The notes: a model not told the origin generated them from the letters alone. A stretch of 64,000 nucleotides of DNA from Mesorhizobium jarvisii (GCF_003601985.1 NZ_QZXA01000005.1:310001-374000), one strand, 5' to 3'; positions 33,198 to 42,699 are shown, numbered from the stretch's first letter. Translations and numbers: made by a program.

Positions 33198-34570
33198 CGG
33201 CAAAAACTTTCGACGCCATCATCATCGGCGCCGGCCAGGCCGGCACACCGCTCGCCGGCAGGCTGAACGCAGCCGGCATGAGCGTGGCGCTGATCGAGCG
33301 CAAGCTGGTCGGCGGCACCTGCGTCAATACCGGCTGCATCCCGACCAAGACGATGGTGGCGAGCGCCTATGCCGCGCATCTGGCGCGGCGTGCCGCCGAC
33401 TATGGCGTGACGCTCAGTGGCCCTGTCGGGGTCGACTATGCCAAGATCAAGGCGCGCAAGGACAAGGTTTCGGGCGCCTCCCGCACGGGGCTGGAAAGCT
33501 GGATCGCCGGCATGGACAAATGCACGCTCTATCGCGGCCATGCGCGCTTCGAATCCGCCAATACGGTGCGCGTCGGCGACGACCTCCTGACCGCCGGAAA
33601 GATCTTCCTCAACACCGGCGGCCGCGCTTCCGTGCCCGATTTGCCCGGCATCCACGACATCGACTATCTGACCAATTCCTCGATGATGGATCTCGAGGTC
33701 CTGCCGCGCCATCTGATCGTCGTCGGCGGCAGCTACATCTCGCTCGAGTTCGCGCAGATGTTCCGCCGTTTCGGCTCGGACGTCACCGTCATCGAGAAGA
33801 GTCCGCGCCTGACCGGCCGCGAGGACGAGGACGTCTCGGCCACCATCCTGTCCATCCTCGAAAATGAAGGCATCACAGTCCATGTCGGCGCCGACGACAT
33901 CGGCTTCGCCAAACAGGGCGACGATATCGCCGTGACCTTCTCGGCCGGCAAGCCGCCCGCCGTCGGTTCTCATGTGTTGCTGGCGCTCGGCCGAACGCTC
34001 AACACCGACGATCTCGGCCTCGACAGAGCCGGCGTCGCCCTCGACAAGCGTGGCGCCGTTATCGTGGACGACCAGCTGCGCACCAGCGTGCCCGGCATCT
34101 GGGCGATGGGCGACTGCAACGGCAAGGGCGCTTTCACCCACACCTCCTACAATGACTACGAGATCGTCGCCGCCAATCTGCTCGACAACGACCCACGCAA
34201 GGTCAGCGACCGCATCGAGGCCTATGCGCTCTACATCGACCCGCCACTCGGCCGCTGCGGCATGACCGAGGCGGCGGTGAAGAAATCCGGACGCCGCGCG
34301 CTGGTCGGCCAGCGGCCGATGACACGTGTCGGCCGCGCCGTCGAAAAGGGCGAGACGCAAGGCTTCATGAAGATCCTGGTCGATGCCGACACCAGGGAAA
34401 TCCTTGGCTGTTCGGTGCTCGGTCCCGGCGGCGACGAAGCGGTGCATTGTGTGCTCGATCTGATGTACGCCAAGGCACCGGTAGACACGCTGGCGCGCGC
34501 GACGCACATCCACCCCACGGTCTCGGAACTGCTGCCGACGATTGCCCAGGAACTGAAGCCGCTGGCGTGA
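33194..34570 (+). CDS. Flavoprotein disulfide reductase (mercuric reductase-like)
   Basis: Class I pyridine nucleotide-disulfide oxidoreductase, 458 aa. FAD-binding GAGQAGTPLAGRL (residues 12-24), redox-active disulfide GGTCVNTGCIPTK, NAD(P) site VVGGSYISLEFAQMF, second FAD motif GIWAMGDCNGKGAFTHTSY, and a C-terminal dimerisation domain with HIHPTVSELLPTI, whose HPT His is the usual acid/base. It resembles MerA and dihydrolipoamide dehydrogenase but lacks an N-terminal heavy-metal domain and the C-terminal vicinal Cys pair, so true mercuric reduction is unlikely. Coupled to the DUF4126 membrane protein. Substrate unknown. Confidence 0.92.
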   Translation: MTAKTFDAIIIGAGQAGTPLAGRLNAAGMSVALIERKLVGGTCVNTGCIPTKTMVASAYAAHLARRAADYGVTLSGPVGVDYAKIKARKDKVSGASRTGLESWIAGMDKCTLYRGHARFESANTVRVGDDLLTAGKIFLNTGGRASVPDLPGIHDIDYLTNSSMMDLEVLPRHLIVVGGSYISLEFAQMFRRFGSDVTVIEKSPRLTGREDEDVSATILSILENEGITVHVGADDIGFAKQGDDIAVTFSAGKPPAVGSHVLLALGRTLNTDDLGLDRAGVALDKRGAVIVDDQLRTSVPGIWAMGDCNGKGAFTHTSYNDYEIVAANLLDNDPRKVSDRIEAYALYIDPPLGRCGMTEAAVKKSGRRALVGQRPMTRVGRAVEKGETQGFMKILVDADTREILGCSVLGPGGDEAVHCVLDLMYAKAPVDTLARATHIHPTVSELLPTIAQELKPLA

Positions 34571-34681
34571 AACGCTTCGAGCTGGGGACTTTCTGCATCG
34601 GTGCATTGCAGCAATGTGCATTGCGCATAGCTCGTGTCCTCGTTCAATCTCCTGATTGAACCGATTCAGTCTGGACGCCCC

Positions 34682-35857
34682 ATGCCTCTGCCGATCCTTG
34701 CGCTTGCCATTGCGTCCTTCTGCATCGGCACCACCGAATTCGTCATCATGGGCCTGCTGCCGGAGGTCGCCGCCGACCTTCGCGTGTCGATCCCTTCGGC
34801 CGGCCTGCTTGTCACCGGCTATGCGCTGGGCGTCGTCTTCGGCGCCCCGATCGTCGCCATGGCCACCGCGCATCTGCCGCGCAAGCCGGTGCTGGTGGGG
34901 CTGGCCGCGTCGTTCGTCGTCGGCAATCTGTTCTGCGCCATCGCGCCTGACTATTGGACACTGATGGCGGCGCGTGTCTTCACCGCTTTTGGCCACGGCG
35001 CTTTCTTCGGCATCGGCTCGGTCGTTGCCGCAAGCCTGGTGCCGCGCAACAAACGCGCCAGCGCCATGGCGCTGATGTTTGCCGGCCTGACGCTTTCCAA
35101 CATTCTGGGCGTTCCCGCCGGTACTGCACTTGGCGAAGCTTTCGGCTGGCGCTCCACATTCATCGCCGTGGTCGGCATCGGCTTGATCTCGGTCGCTGCC
35201 ATCGCCTGGCTGGTGCCGTCGGATGTCGCCAAACCAAGCGGCGGCGGCCTGCGCGGCGAGTTGCGGGTGCTGGGCAGGCTACAGGTCTGGCTGGCGATGC
35301 TCATCGCATCGCTGGCCTCGGCCAGCCTGTTTGCCGTTTTCACCTATATAAAACCCTACCTCACTGAAGTGTCCGGCCTGTCGACGTCTGCAGTCACCTG
35401 GGTGCTCCTGTTGTTCGGCGCCGGCATGACCATCGGCAACATCATCGGCGGGCGGCTGGCGGACTGGAAGCTGATGCCGACCGTCATCGGCACGCTGTTG
35501 TTGATGGCAGTGCTGTTCGTCGGCTTCATGCAGTTCGGCGCGATTGCCAGCGTCGCCATCGGCATTGTCTTCCTCTGGGGACTGCTCATCTTCGTCGTCG
35601 TGCCGCCGCTGCAGATCCGCGTCGTCGAGGCCGCTTCCGAAGGACCGAACCTTGCCGCCACGCTGAACCAGGGCGCCTTCAATGTCGGCAATGCCGGAGG
35701 CGCCTGGATCGGCGGCGTGGCGCTTTCGGCGGGCGTCTCCTACGCCCAACTGCCGCTGGTCGGCGCGATGCTCGCCTTGCTGGCGGTCACCGTCGCGGTG
35801 CTGTCGCAAGCGCTGGACCGGCGCGCGCCTGTCCCGCTCCAGGCTGCCGCCGAATAG
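34682..35857 (+). CDS. MFS transporter (DHA1 family, AraJ/YdhP-like)
   Basis: 391 aa with about twelve hydrophobic segments. The start reads MPLPILALAIASFCIGTTEF and continues VIMGLLPEVAADL, the AraJ/YdhP/chloramphenicol-resistance-like DHA1 signature; the motif A region is MATAHLPRKPVLV. The ATG at 34682 is chosen over an open frame from 34634 because the first membrane span begins there. It is probably a proton-driven exporter of small molecules (arabinose or drug-like). Specificity cannot be assigned. Confidence 0.9.
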   Translation: MPLPILALAIASFCIGTTEFVIMGLLPEVAADLRVSIPSAGLLVTGYALGVVFGAPIVAMATAHLPRKPVLVGLAASFVVGNLFCAIAPDYWTLMAARVFTAFGHGAFFGIGSVVAASLVPRNKRASAMALMFAGLTLSNILGVPAGTALGEAFGWRSTFIAVVGIGLISVAAIAWLVPSDVAKPSGGGLRGELRVLGRLQVWLAMLIASLASASLFAVFTYIKPYLTEVSGLSTSAVTWVLLLFGAGMTIGNIIGGRLADWKLMPTVIGTLLLMAVLFVGFMQFGAIASVAIGIVFLWGLLIFVVVPPLQIRVVEAASEGPNLAATLNQGAFNVGNAGGAWIGGVALSAGVSYAQLPLVGAMLALLAVTVAVLSQALDRRAPVPLQAAAE

Positions 35858-35967
35858 ACGTCGATTCGCCAAGCGACGGAAATCTTGCGCCCATAGCGCG
35901 GCCGACTGGACCAATCGACAGCGATCCCTCAAATGGGCATGTCTTCTCGCTCTAACTGGAGAAAGTC

Positions 35968-37023
35968 ATGCAGAAATCGATCGAACGCATCGCCGGCGAC
36001 AGCGAGGGCGTTTCCTACGAATTCCCGGTGTTTCGCTTCGCCGGCGCCGACAAGGCGGCGCTATCGGCCTATCTGCAGGCCGCCCTCCATGCCGGCGAGT
36101 TGCCGGGGGTCGTCGCCATCGACGCGCTGATGCCGGCGCTGAACAAGGCCGCTGCCGAAGGCCGCATCAAGGGCGACATCACCATCGTGCCCTGGGCCAA
36201 CCCGATCGGCCGCGCGCAATATCATTTCGGCGAGCATCAGGGCCGCTTTCATTTGGGCACCCGCACCAATTTCAACCGTGCTTTTCCGCTGCTCGCCGCG
36301 CCCGACGCCAAGCTCTTGCCCGACACCAGCTTTGGCGGCGCCGACCAGCGGCTGAAGTCCCGCCTGGTGCAGCTGTCGCTCGGCCACGACATCGTGCTCG
36401 ACCTGCATTGCGACGATGAGGGCCTTGCCTATCTCTACATCCACACCAGCCTGTGGCCGGCCATGGCCGATTGCGCCGCCGCCATGGGCGTCGATGCGGT
36501 GGTGCTGTGGAGCGAGGACACCGACGGCACCTTCGAGGGCGCCTCGATCATGCCCTACCAGAACGTTCCTGCCGACGTGGCGAAGTTCGACCGCCGTGTC
36601 GCCACCACGGTCGAATATCGCGGCATCCTCGATGTCGATGGCGCCCTGGCCAAAGCCGACGCCGAAGGGCTCTACCGGCTGCTGGTGGCACGCGGCGTGG
36701 TCGTCGACGGCGCGCTGCCTGCGCCCGGCCCATTCAAGGGCGTCGTCGCGCCGTTGGAAAACATCGACATGATGCCCGCCCCCCGAGCTGGCGCTGTGCT
36801 CTATGACGTGAAGCCCGGCGACCGTGTCGTCAGGGGCGATCGGCTCGCCACCATCGTCCACGCGCCGGGCGAAACCGATGGCCGCGCGGAAGTGTTCGCG
36901 CCGCAGGACGGCATCATCCTGACCCGCCGCTCGCGTCGCATCATCCGCGCCGGCGAGGATCTGCTGAAGCTGGTCGGCGACAGGAAAAGCGCCGATGCCA
37001 GGTCGGGTACGCTCGAGGACTGA
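35968..37023 (+). CDS. Succinylglutamate desuccinylase/aspartoacylase family protein
   Basis: 351 aa zinc-dependent deacylase of the AspA/AstE (M14-like) family. Likely zinc ligands are H41 and E44 in LHAGELPGVVAIDAL and the His in IVLDLHCDDEGLAYL. WANPIGRAQYHFGEHQGRFH and NFNRAFP match the substrate-binding region of the subfamily. The C-terminus (KPGDRVVRGDRLATIV) is a biotinyl-like beta domain. It presumably removes an acyl group from an amino acid derivative. It is convergent with the PEP mutase-family gene. Confidence 0.88.
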   Translation: MQKSIERIAGDSEGVSYEFPVFRFAGADKAALSAYLQAALHAGELPGVVAIDALMPALNKAAAEGRIKGDITIVPWANPIGRAQYHFGEHQGRFHLGTRTNFNRAFPLLAAPDAKLLPDTSFGGADQRLKSRLVQLSLGHDIVLDLHCDDEGLAYLYIHTSLWPAMADCAAAMGVDAVVLWSEDTDGTFEGASIMPYQNVPADVAKFDRRVATTVEYRGILDVDGALAKADAEGLYRLLVARGVVVDGALPAPGPFKGVVAPLENIDMMPAPRAGAVLYDVKPGDRVVRGDRLATIVHAPGETDGRAEVFAPQDGIILTRRSRRIIRAGEDLLKLVGDRKSADARSGTLED

Positions 37024-37024
37024 C

Positions 37025-37795
37025 CTAGCCCGAAATCGCCAACCGCGCCTTGGCCTCCAGCCATTCCGCCATTTGCCGATACGGCACCGGACCGTGGCTG
37101 ATGCGGGCAACGCCGAGTTCGGCCAGCCGCTGGCGCGGCGGCACATGCGCCAATGCGATGATGTTGACCGGCAGTCCTGTTGCCCTGCACAGCGCCTCGA
37201 TGAGACCCTCGTCGCCAAGGCCCGGCGCAAAGAAACCACTCGCTCCGGCCTTTTCATAGGCATGCGCCCGCTCGATCGCCTGCTCGAGCAGCGTCTTGTC
37301 ATGCGCATCGGGCTTCGCCTTGAGGAAGATGTCGGTGCGGGCGTTGAGGAAGGCCGGTATACCCGAGGCCTTGACGGCGGCCGCGGCCGCTTCGACCCGC
37401 TTCACCTGGACGGTGATGTCGTGCAGGCCGGTGCCGCCGACGATCTGGTCCTCGAAATTGAAGCCGATAGCGCCGGCCTGCAAGGCGCGCGTCACCGTCT
37501 GGGCGACGACTTCCGGCTCGACGCCGTAGCCGCCCTCGAGGTCCATGGTCACCGGCAGGTCGACCGCCTGCACGATGCGCCTGATGTTGTCGAGCGCCAG
37601 TTCCAGCGGGATTTTCTCGCCATCGGCATAGCCGAAGGCGGCCGCGACCGGCCAGCTTCCGGTGGCGATGGCCTTGGCGCCGGCCTTCTCGACGATCTTG
37701 GCCGAGCCCGGATCCCAGGCATTGTAAAGAACGATCGGGTTGCCCTTGATGTGAAGGGAATGGAACGTCCGCGCGCGCTCGGCCTGGTCGGTCAT
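37025..37795 (-). CDS. PEP mutase/isocitrate lyase superfamily protein
   Basis: 256 aa TIM-barrel enzyme of the isocitrate lyase/phosphonomutase superfamily. Visible marks are LYNAWDPGSAKIVEKAGAKA, ATGSWPVAAAFGYADGE, the metal-binding TMDLEGGYG, GFNFEDQ and FLNARTDIFL. The KKCGH catalytic Cys motif of true isocitrate and methylisocitrate lyases is not seen, so the reaction is probably a different C-C or P-C bond chemistry or oxaloacetate-type hydrolysis. This class is widespread and mostly uncharacterised. It is convergent with the desuccinylase-like gene. Confidence 0.88.
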   Translation of the reverse strand: MTDQAERARTFHSLHIKGNPIVLYNAWDPGSAKIVEKAGAKAIATGSWPVAAAFGYADGEKIPLELALDNIRRIVQAVDLPVTMDLEGGYGVEPEVVAQTVTRALQAGAIGFNFEDQIVGGTGLHDITVQVKRVEAAAAAVKASGIPAFLNARTDIFLKAKPDAHDKTLLEQAIERAHAYEKAGASGFFAPGLGDEGLIEALCRATGLPVNIIALAHVPPRQRLAELGVARISHGPVPYRQMAEWLEAKARLAISG

Positions 37796-37944
37796 GGGTG
37801 TTTCCCGTCTTGGTATTGTCGGAAGTCCAGCCTAGCCGGGACCGCCGGCCCTGGCGATGTGCCATGAGCCCCTGAAGCGGCGGCCACCGGACAGACGTTT
37901 CAAACCTGTTGCGCATCCGGTTTTTCGCCGCTATGGATTTCGCC

Positions 37945-37989
37945 ATGAACATGCGTTCGACCAAGACCATTTGGTGGTGGGCCTGCTGA
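37945..37989 (+). CDS. trpL: trp leader peptide TrpL
   Basis: A 14-codon open frame encoding [14 protein letters not shown], with three consecutive Trp codons (37972-37980) shortly before the stop. This is the layout of the trpE(G) leader in rhizobia, where S. meliloti has a comparable IWWWA peptide. An in-frame ATG at 37933 would add four residues. The stop codon lies within the first RNA pairing region of the attenuator. Ribosome stalling at the Trp codons when charged tRNA-Trp is low would favour the antiterminator. Confidence 0.92.
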   Translation: MNMRSTKTIWWWAC

Positions 37990-38065
37990 CAGCGGCCTGT
38001 TCGAACGCGCGTGCGTGAAAAGAGAGGGTGGCCGCAACGGAAAGTCCGGGCGGCCATTTGTTTTT
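37972..38065 (+). promoter_or_regulatory. trpE(G) transcription attenuator
   Basis: Three mutually exclusive RNA pairings can be drawn. Segment 1 GGCC-TGC (37980-37986, overlapping the leader stop) pairs with GCGGCC (37992-37997). GCGGCC (37992-37997) also pairs with GGCCGC (38030-38035), forming the antiterminator. TGGCCGC (38029-38035) pairs with GCGGCCA (38050-38056) and is followed by TTTGTTTTT, the terminator. This is a complete attenuator coupled to trpL. In S. meliloti the terminated leader is released as the trans-acting RNA rnTrpL; the same may hold here. Confidence 0.88.
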
Positions 38066-38113
38066 CCAAGCCAGTCCCGGGTCCGTTGCCCCAACAAGCT
38101 GATGGAGACGGCA

Positions 38114-40303
38114 ATGACGATGAAGGTTCTGGAAAACGGCGCTGAAAGCTTCGTGACCGCGGGTGGCATCACCATCACGCGTGAGCGCCACGACCGGCCG
38201 TATGCGGGAGCGATCGACGCCTATGTCGATGGCCTGAACTCGCGCCGGGGCGCGGTGTTTTCCTCGAATTACGAATATCCCGGCCGTTACACGCGCTGGG
38301 ACACCGCCATCATCGATCCGCCGCTGGTCATTTCCGCCCGGGGCCGCGCCATGCGCATCGAGGCGCTGAACCGCCGCGGCGAGGCTCTGTTGCCGGTCAT
38401 CGGCAAGACGCTGGGCGGCCTTGCCGACATCACCATCGCCGAGACGACGAAGACGCTGATCCGCCTCGACGTCGCCAAACCCGGCCGCGTCTTCACCGAG
38501 GAAGAGCGCAGCCGCGTGCCCTCGGTCTTCACCGTGCTGCGCGCCATCACCGCTTTGTTCAAAACCGACGAAGACGCCAATCTCGGCCTCTATGGCGCCT
38601 TCGGCTACGACCTCTCCTTCCAGTTCGACCCGGTCGACTACAAGCTCGAGCGCAAGCCCAGCCAGCGCGACCTCGTGCTGTTCCTGCCCGACGAGATCCT
38701 GGTCGTCGACCATTATTCCGCCAAGGCCTGGACCGACCGCTACGACTATTCGGGCGAAGGATTTTCGACGGAAGGCTTAGCCCGCGACGCAATCGCCGAG
38801 CCGTTCAAGACCGCAGACCGCATCCCGCCGCGCGGCGACCATGAGCCGGGCGAATATGCCAATCTGGTGCGGCGCGCCATGGACTCGTTCAAGCGCGGCG
38901 ACCTGTTCGAGGTCGTGCCCGGCCAGATGTTCTACGAGCGCTGCGAGACGCAGCCCTCCGACATTTCGCGCAAGCTGAAATCGATCAACCCCTCGCCCTA
39001 TTCCTTCTTCATCAATCTCGGCGAAAACGAATATCTGATCGGCGCTTCGCCCGAAATGTTCGTGCGCGTCAACGGCCGCCGCGTCGAAACCTGCCCGATT
39101 TCGGGCACCATCAAGCGCGGCGACGACGCGATCTCGGATAGCGAGCAGATCCTGAAACTGCTCAATTCGAAGAAGGACGAGTCCGAGCTCACTATGTGCT
39201 CGGATGTCGACCGCAACGACAAGTCGCGGGTCTGTGAGCCCGGTTCGGTGCGCGTCATCGGTCGCCGCCAGATCGAGATGTATTCGCGCCTGATCCACAC
39301 CGTCGACCACATCGAAGGCCGGCTGCGCGAAGGCATGGACGCCTTCGACGCCTTCCTGTCCCATGCCTGGGCGGTCACCGTCACCGGCGCGCCGAAACTG
39401 TGGGCCATGCGCTTCATCGAGCAGAACGAAAAGAGCCCGCGCGCCTGGTATGGCGGGGCGATCGGCATGGTCAATTTCAACGGCGACATGAACACCGGCC
39501 TGACGCTGCGCACCATCCGCATCAAGGACGGCATCGCCGAGGTGCGCGCCGGCGCCACATTGCTGTTCGACAGCATCCCCGAGGAAGAAGAAGCCGAAAC
39601 CGAACTGAAGGCATCCGCCATGCTCTCCGCCATCCGCGACGCCAAGACCGGCAACTCCGCCAGCACCGAGCGCACCACCGCGCGGGTCGGCGACGGTGTC
39701 AACATCCTGCTCGTTGACCACGAGGACTCTTTCGTCCACACGCTGGCCAACTACTTCCGCCAGACCGGTGCCAATGTCTCGACCGTGCGCACGCCGGTGC
39801 CGGAGGAAGTGTTCGAGCGGCTGAAGCCGGACCTGGTCGTGCTCTCGCCCGGACCGGGCACGCCGAAGGATTTCGATTGCGCCGCGACCATCAGGCGAGC
39901 GCGCGCCCGCGACCTGCCGATCTTCGGCGTCTGCCTGGGCCTGCAGGCGCTGGCCGAGGCCTATGGCGGCGAACTCAGGCAACTGCATATTCCCATGCAC
40001 GGCAAGCCCTCGCGCATCCGCGTCTCCAAGCCGGGCATCATCTTCTCCGGCCTGCCCAAGGAAGTCACTGTCGGCCGCTATCACTCGATCTTCGCCGATC
40101 CGGTGCGCTTGCCCGATGATTTCATCGTCACGGCAGAGACGGAGGACGGCATTATCATGGCTTTCGAGCACCGCAAGGAGCCGATCGCGGCGGTGCAGTT
40201 CCATCCGGAATCGATCATGACGCTCGGCCACAATGCCGGCATGCGCATCATCGAGAACATCGTCGCCCATTTGCCGCGCAAGGCGAAGGAAAAGGCAGCC
40301 TGA
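38114..40303 (+). CDS. trpE(G): Anthranilate synthase, fused TrpE(G)
   Basis: Single-chain anthranilate synthase, making anthranilate from chorismate and glutamine, the first step of Trp synthesis. From the ATG at 38114 (GGAG seven bases upstream) it has 729 aa, the length I recall for the S. meliloti TrpE(G). The chorismate-binding half shows [29 protein letters not shown] and [14 protein letters not shown]. The glutaminase half shows [20 protein letters not shown] with nucleophile C607, and QFHPES with H697 and E699. Earlier in-frame codons overlap the attenuator and are rejected. A CDF transporter gene follows after five bases, so both share the attenuated transcript. Confidence 0.97.
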   Translation: MTMKVLENGAESFVTAGGITITRERHDRPYAGAIDAYVDGLNSRRGAVFSSNYEYPGRYTRWDTAIIDPPLVISARGRAMRIEALNRRGEALLPVIGKTLGGLADITIAETTKTLIRLDVAKPGRVFTEEERSRVPSVFTVLRAITALFKTDEDANLGLYGAFGYDLSFQFDPVDYKLERKPSQRDLVLFLPDEILVVDHYSAKAWTDRYDYSGEGFSTEGLARDAIAEPFKTADRIPPRGDHEPGEYANLVRRAMDSFKRGDLFEVVPGQMFYERCETQPSDISRKLKSINPSPYSFFINLGENEYLIGASPEMFVRVNGRRVETCPISGTIKRGDDAISDSEQILKLLNSKKDESELTMCSDVDRNDKSRVCEPGSVRVIGRRQIEMYSRLIHTVDHIEGRLREGMDAFDAFLSHAWAVTVTGAPKLWAMRFIEQNEKSPRAWYGGAIGMVNFNGDMNTGLTLRTIRIKDGIAEVRAGATLLFDSIPEEEEAETELKASAMLSAIRDAKTGNSASTERTTARVGDGVNILLVDHEDSFVHTLANYFRQTGANVSTVRTPVPEEVFERLKPDLVVLSPGPGTPKDFDCAATIRRARARDLPIFGVCLGLQALAEAYGGELRQLHIPMHGKPSRIRVSKPGIIFSGLPKEVTVGRYHSIFADPVRLPDDFIVTAETEDGIIMAFEHRKEPIAAVQFHPESIMTLGHNAGMRIIENIVAHLPRKAKEKAA

Positions 40304-40308
40304 CCTAG

Positions 40309-41256
40309 ATGGCCGAAGCCGAGAACACGATGGCGATCGCAGCCAAGGCGGCCGCGAAGCGCAGGGTCGCCAACCTTGCCTTCTGGTCGATCGTGGTCGC
40401 CTTTGTCGTGCTCGCGTTGAAGTTGGCCGCCTGGTACATTACCGGCTCCGTCGCACTTTATTCGGACGCTCTGGAATCGATCGTCAACGTCATTGCCTCG
40501 GTCGCCGCCTTGTGGGCGATCCAGGTCAGTTACAAGCCGGCCGACCAGGATCATCCATTCGGCCATCACAAGGCGGAATATTTCTCCGCGGTGCTCGAAG
40601 GCGTGCTGATCGTCGTTGCCGCGCTGTTGATCCTCAACGAGGTCTGGCGGAGTTGGCAGACGCCAGCACCACTCGAACAGCCCTGGAAAGGTCTTGCCGT
40701 CAACGGCGTCGCCACGGTGATCAATGCCTTCTGGGCCTGGATGCTGATCCGCGTCGGCCGGGCGGAGAAATCGCCGGCGCTCGTCGCCGACGGCAACCAC
40801 ATCATGACCGACGTCGTCACCTCGGTGGGCGTCTTCGGCGGTCTGGTCGGGGCAATCCTGACCGGCTGGCATATCCTCGATCCGGCGCTTGCCGTCATCG
40901 TCGCGCTCAACATCCTGTGGCAGGGCTGGCACGTCATCGGCTCGTCGATGAACGGCCTGATGGACCGTGCCGTCGACACGCAGGAACACATGCGCATCCG
41001 CGACGTCATCTCGGCCAATTGCAAGGGCGCGCTGGAGGTGCACGACCTGAAAACCCGCATCGCCGGTCGCGCCACCTTCATCGAGTTCCATCTGGTCGTC
41101 GACGCCGACATGTCGGTCGGCGCCAGCCACGTCATCTGCGACCGCATCGAAGACGCGCTGAAAGCCGAAATCCCCTCGGTGCGCGTCACCATCCATGTCG
41201 AGCCCGACGACGAGGCCAAGCTGCCGAAAGGCACGACGGCCGTACCGTTTGCGTGA
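40309..41256 (+). CDS. Cation diffusion facilitator (CDF) transporter
   Basis: 315 aa inner-membrane divalent metal/proton antiporter. About six membrane segments; metal-site motifs SVALYSDALESIVNVIASVA in TM2 and LVADGNHIMTDVVTSVGVFG in TM5 (HxxxD). The DHPFGHHKAEYFSA loop is typical, and a cytoplasmic ferredoxin-like C-terminal domain ends in VRVTIHVEPDDEA. Zn, Fe or Mn export cannot be distinguished by eye. It begins five bases after trpE(G), an unexpected operon partner, with its ribosome binding site inside the trpE(G) 3' end. Confidence 0.92.
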   Translation: MAEAENTMAIAAKAAAKRRVANLAFWSIVVAFVVLALKLAAWYITGSVALYSDALESIVNVIASVAALWAIQVSYKPADQDHPFGHHKAEYFSAVLEGVLIVVAALLILNEVWRSWQTPAPLEQPWKGLAVNGVATVINAFWAWMLIRVGRAEKSPALVADGNHIMTDVVTSVGVFGGLVGAILTGWHILDPALAVIVALNILWQGWHVIGSSMNGLMDRAVDTQEHMRIRDVISANCKGALEVHDLKTRIAGRATFIEFHLVVDADMSVGASHVICDRIEDALKAEIPSVRVTIHVEPDDEAKLPKGTTAVPFA

Positions 41257-41307
41257 GGCGGTTCGCCGGCGCGACCTTGGAAAAATTAGTCGAAGCCTCT
41301 CGACTTC

Positions 41308-41487
41308 GTCATCCACGGGCGGAGCAGGAGCGAAGCTCCGTCGCGGAGACCCGAGGATCCATGCCGCGACCTAGGATGAAGCACACGGCGGAAGACAATT
41401 CTGCACCGCAGCAGCGCTCAGGAGTCCCGGCATGGATCCTATAGTCTACGCCGCGTCGCTTCGCTCCTTGCTACGCCATAGGATGAC
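41308..41487. repeat. 180 bp palindromic intergenic element
   Basis: Terminal inverted repeats GTCATCC (41308-41314) and GGATGAC (41481-41487) enclose inner repeats GGATCCATGCCG (41355-41366) and CGGCATGGATCC (41428-41439), plus a smaller dyad GGAGCGAAGCTCC. There is no coding capacity. This fits a RIME-like rhizobial intergenic mosaic element. It lies between the convergent CDF gene and a secreted-protein gene. Confidence 0.8.
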
Positions 41488-41500
41488 CACGCGCTGGTAT

Positions 41501-42604
41501 TCAAGGCGCACAGGCCGATTGCGGCATTGGCACCAGCCGATAGACCTTGTCGTCCGACTTCGTCTTGCCGTCCGCTGCCTTCGAGCAGAGATCGACGATC
41601 GCCAGGCTGCTGTTGGGATTGGCCAGCATCATCGTGCCGTTAGCGCCGCGCTTGAGGAAGATTTCCTTCTGCGCGATATCGCAGGAGAAATCGCTCATCT
41701 TCGAGCTTGCCGCGCAGCGCCACTGGTCGGCCTCGCCCTGGCAGGAATAGGTCTGCGTGACCTTGCCGGACTTCTGCCGCGTCGTGACCGAGACGGCAAT
41801 GTCGGCGCCATCAGGCCAGTTGGCGATGTCACCGCCCGAAGCATAGGATGCCAGTTCCACCGGCCCGCGGAAAACCCGGATCGACTGCGTCAGCTGGTCG
41901 GGATGCGAGGCCAGATGCGCCGCGTCGTAGTCGCGGCCGTAGCAGAAGGCCTGGTCGGGCTTCAGCCGCTCCCGCAGCGGCGGGCCAAGCGCCGGATCGA
42001 TCGGGTCGATGCGCGCGAACTCCGCCTTGCAGGTCGCGGCCGGCATCGGGTCGAGGCGGAAATTGTCGTCCTCCGAGCCCAGCGCCTGCCTGTCATATTC
42101 CGCCTTGCCGAGTTCCTCTTCCGATCCGGCATCGAGATAAAGGTCGGCCGAGATGTCGGTGACAATCAGACGGCCTTTGTCATCGACTTTCAGCGAGGCC
42201 ATGGTGCGGTCGCAGTCCATGCCGCAACGGATCGGGCCTGATGTTCCATCCTCGGATTCATGGTTGCACCAGCCGCCGGCCCATTGCGGCGCCTTGGCGC
42301 CACGCACCGTCGTGGTGAGAAAGCCATTATAGGACGTGTCGGCGTTTGCCGTGGGCTCTTCGTTCGGCCGGCTGACCGGGTCATGACCATAGTAGAAGAA
42401 GATCCGCGCCACCTTCTGCTTCGGATGCGCCTTGAGATGGGCCGCGTCATAGACCCGGCCGAAACAGACGTCCGCCCCGCTCGGGCTGAGTTCCCTGAGC
42501 TTGAGCGCGTCGTCAGCGACGGCTGTGCCTGTCAGCAAACCAAGCAGCGCGGCACCAAATCCGGCGCCCGCGATTGTCTTCCATTCCCCTGCCCTGAACG
42601 TCAT
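41501..42604 (-). CDS. Exported protein with a duplicated domain
   Basis: 367 aa from the ATG at 42604, preceded by GAGGAGAGG on its strand. The signal peptide is TIAGAGFGAALLGLLTGTAVA. The mature protein has two related halves: the first contains VCFGRVYDAAHLKAHPKQKV and the second FCYGRDYDAAHLASHPDQLT, each followed by an arginine-hydrophobic strand, a Cys-rich strand and a closing PMPxxxC. At least nine Cys, several in matching positions, suggest disulfides. I recognise no named family. It is a probable periplasmic protein from an internal duplication. Confidence 0.82.
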   Translation of the reverse strand: MTFRAGEWKTIAGAGFGAALLGLLTGTAVADDALKLRELSPSGADVCFGRVYDAAHLKAHPKQKVARIFFYYGHDPVSRPNEEPTANADTSYNGFLTTTVRGAKAPQWAGGWCNHESEDGTSGPIRCGMDCDRTMASLKVDDKGRLIVTDISADLYLDAGSEEELGKAEYDRQALGSEDDNFRLDPMPAATCKAEFARIDPIDPALGPPLRERLKPDQAFCYGRDYDAAHLASHPDQLTQSIRVFRGPVELASYASGGDIANWPDGADIAVSVTTRQKSGKVTQTYSCQGEADQWRCAASSKMSDFSCDIAQKEIFLKRGANGTMMLANPNSSLAIVDLCSKAADGKTKSDDKVYRLVPMPQSACAP

Positions 42605-42699
42605 GTGACCTCTCCTCGCATCGACAGGACGTAGCGTCAACTTATGCTAGTATTGCGGCCGCAGCCACGCAAATAGCGGTGAAATCTGAGGAGGATGCC

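Noticed and set aside
33194..34570. True mercuric reductase (MerA) assignment
   Set aside because: No N-terminal heavy-metal domain, no C-terminal Cys pair and no mer genes nearby.
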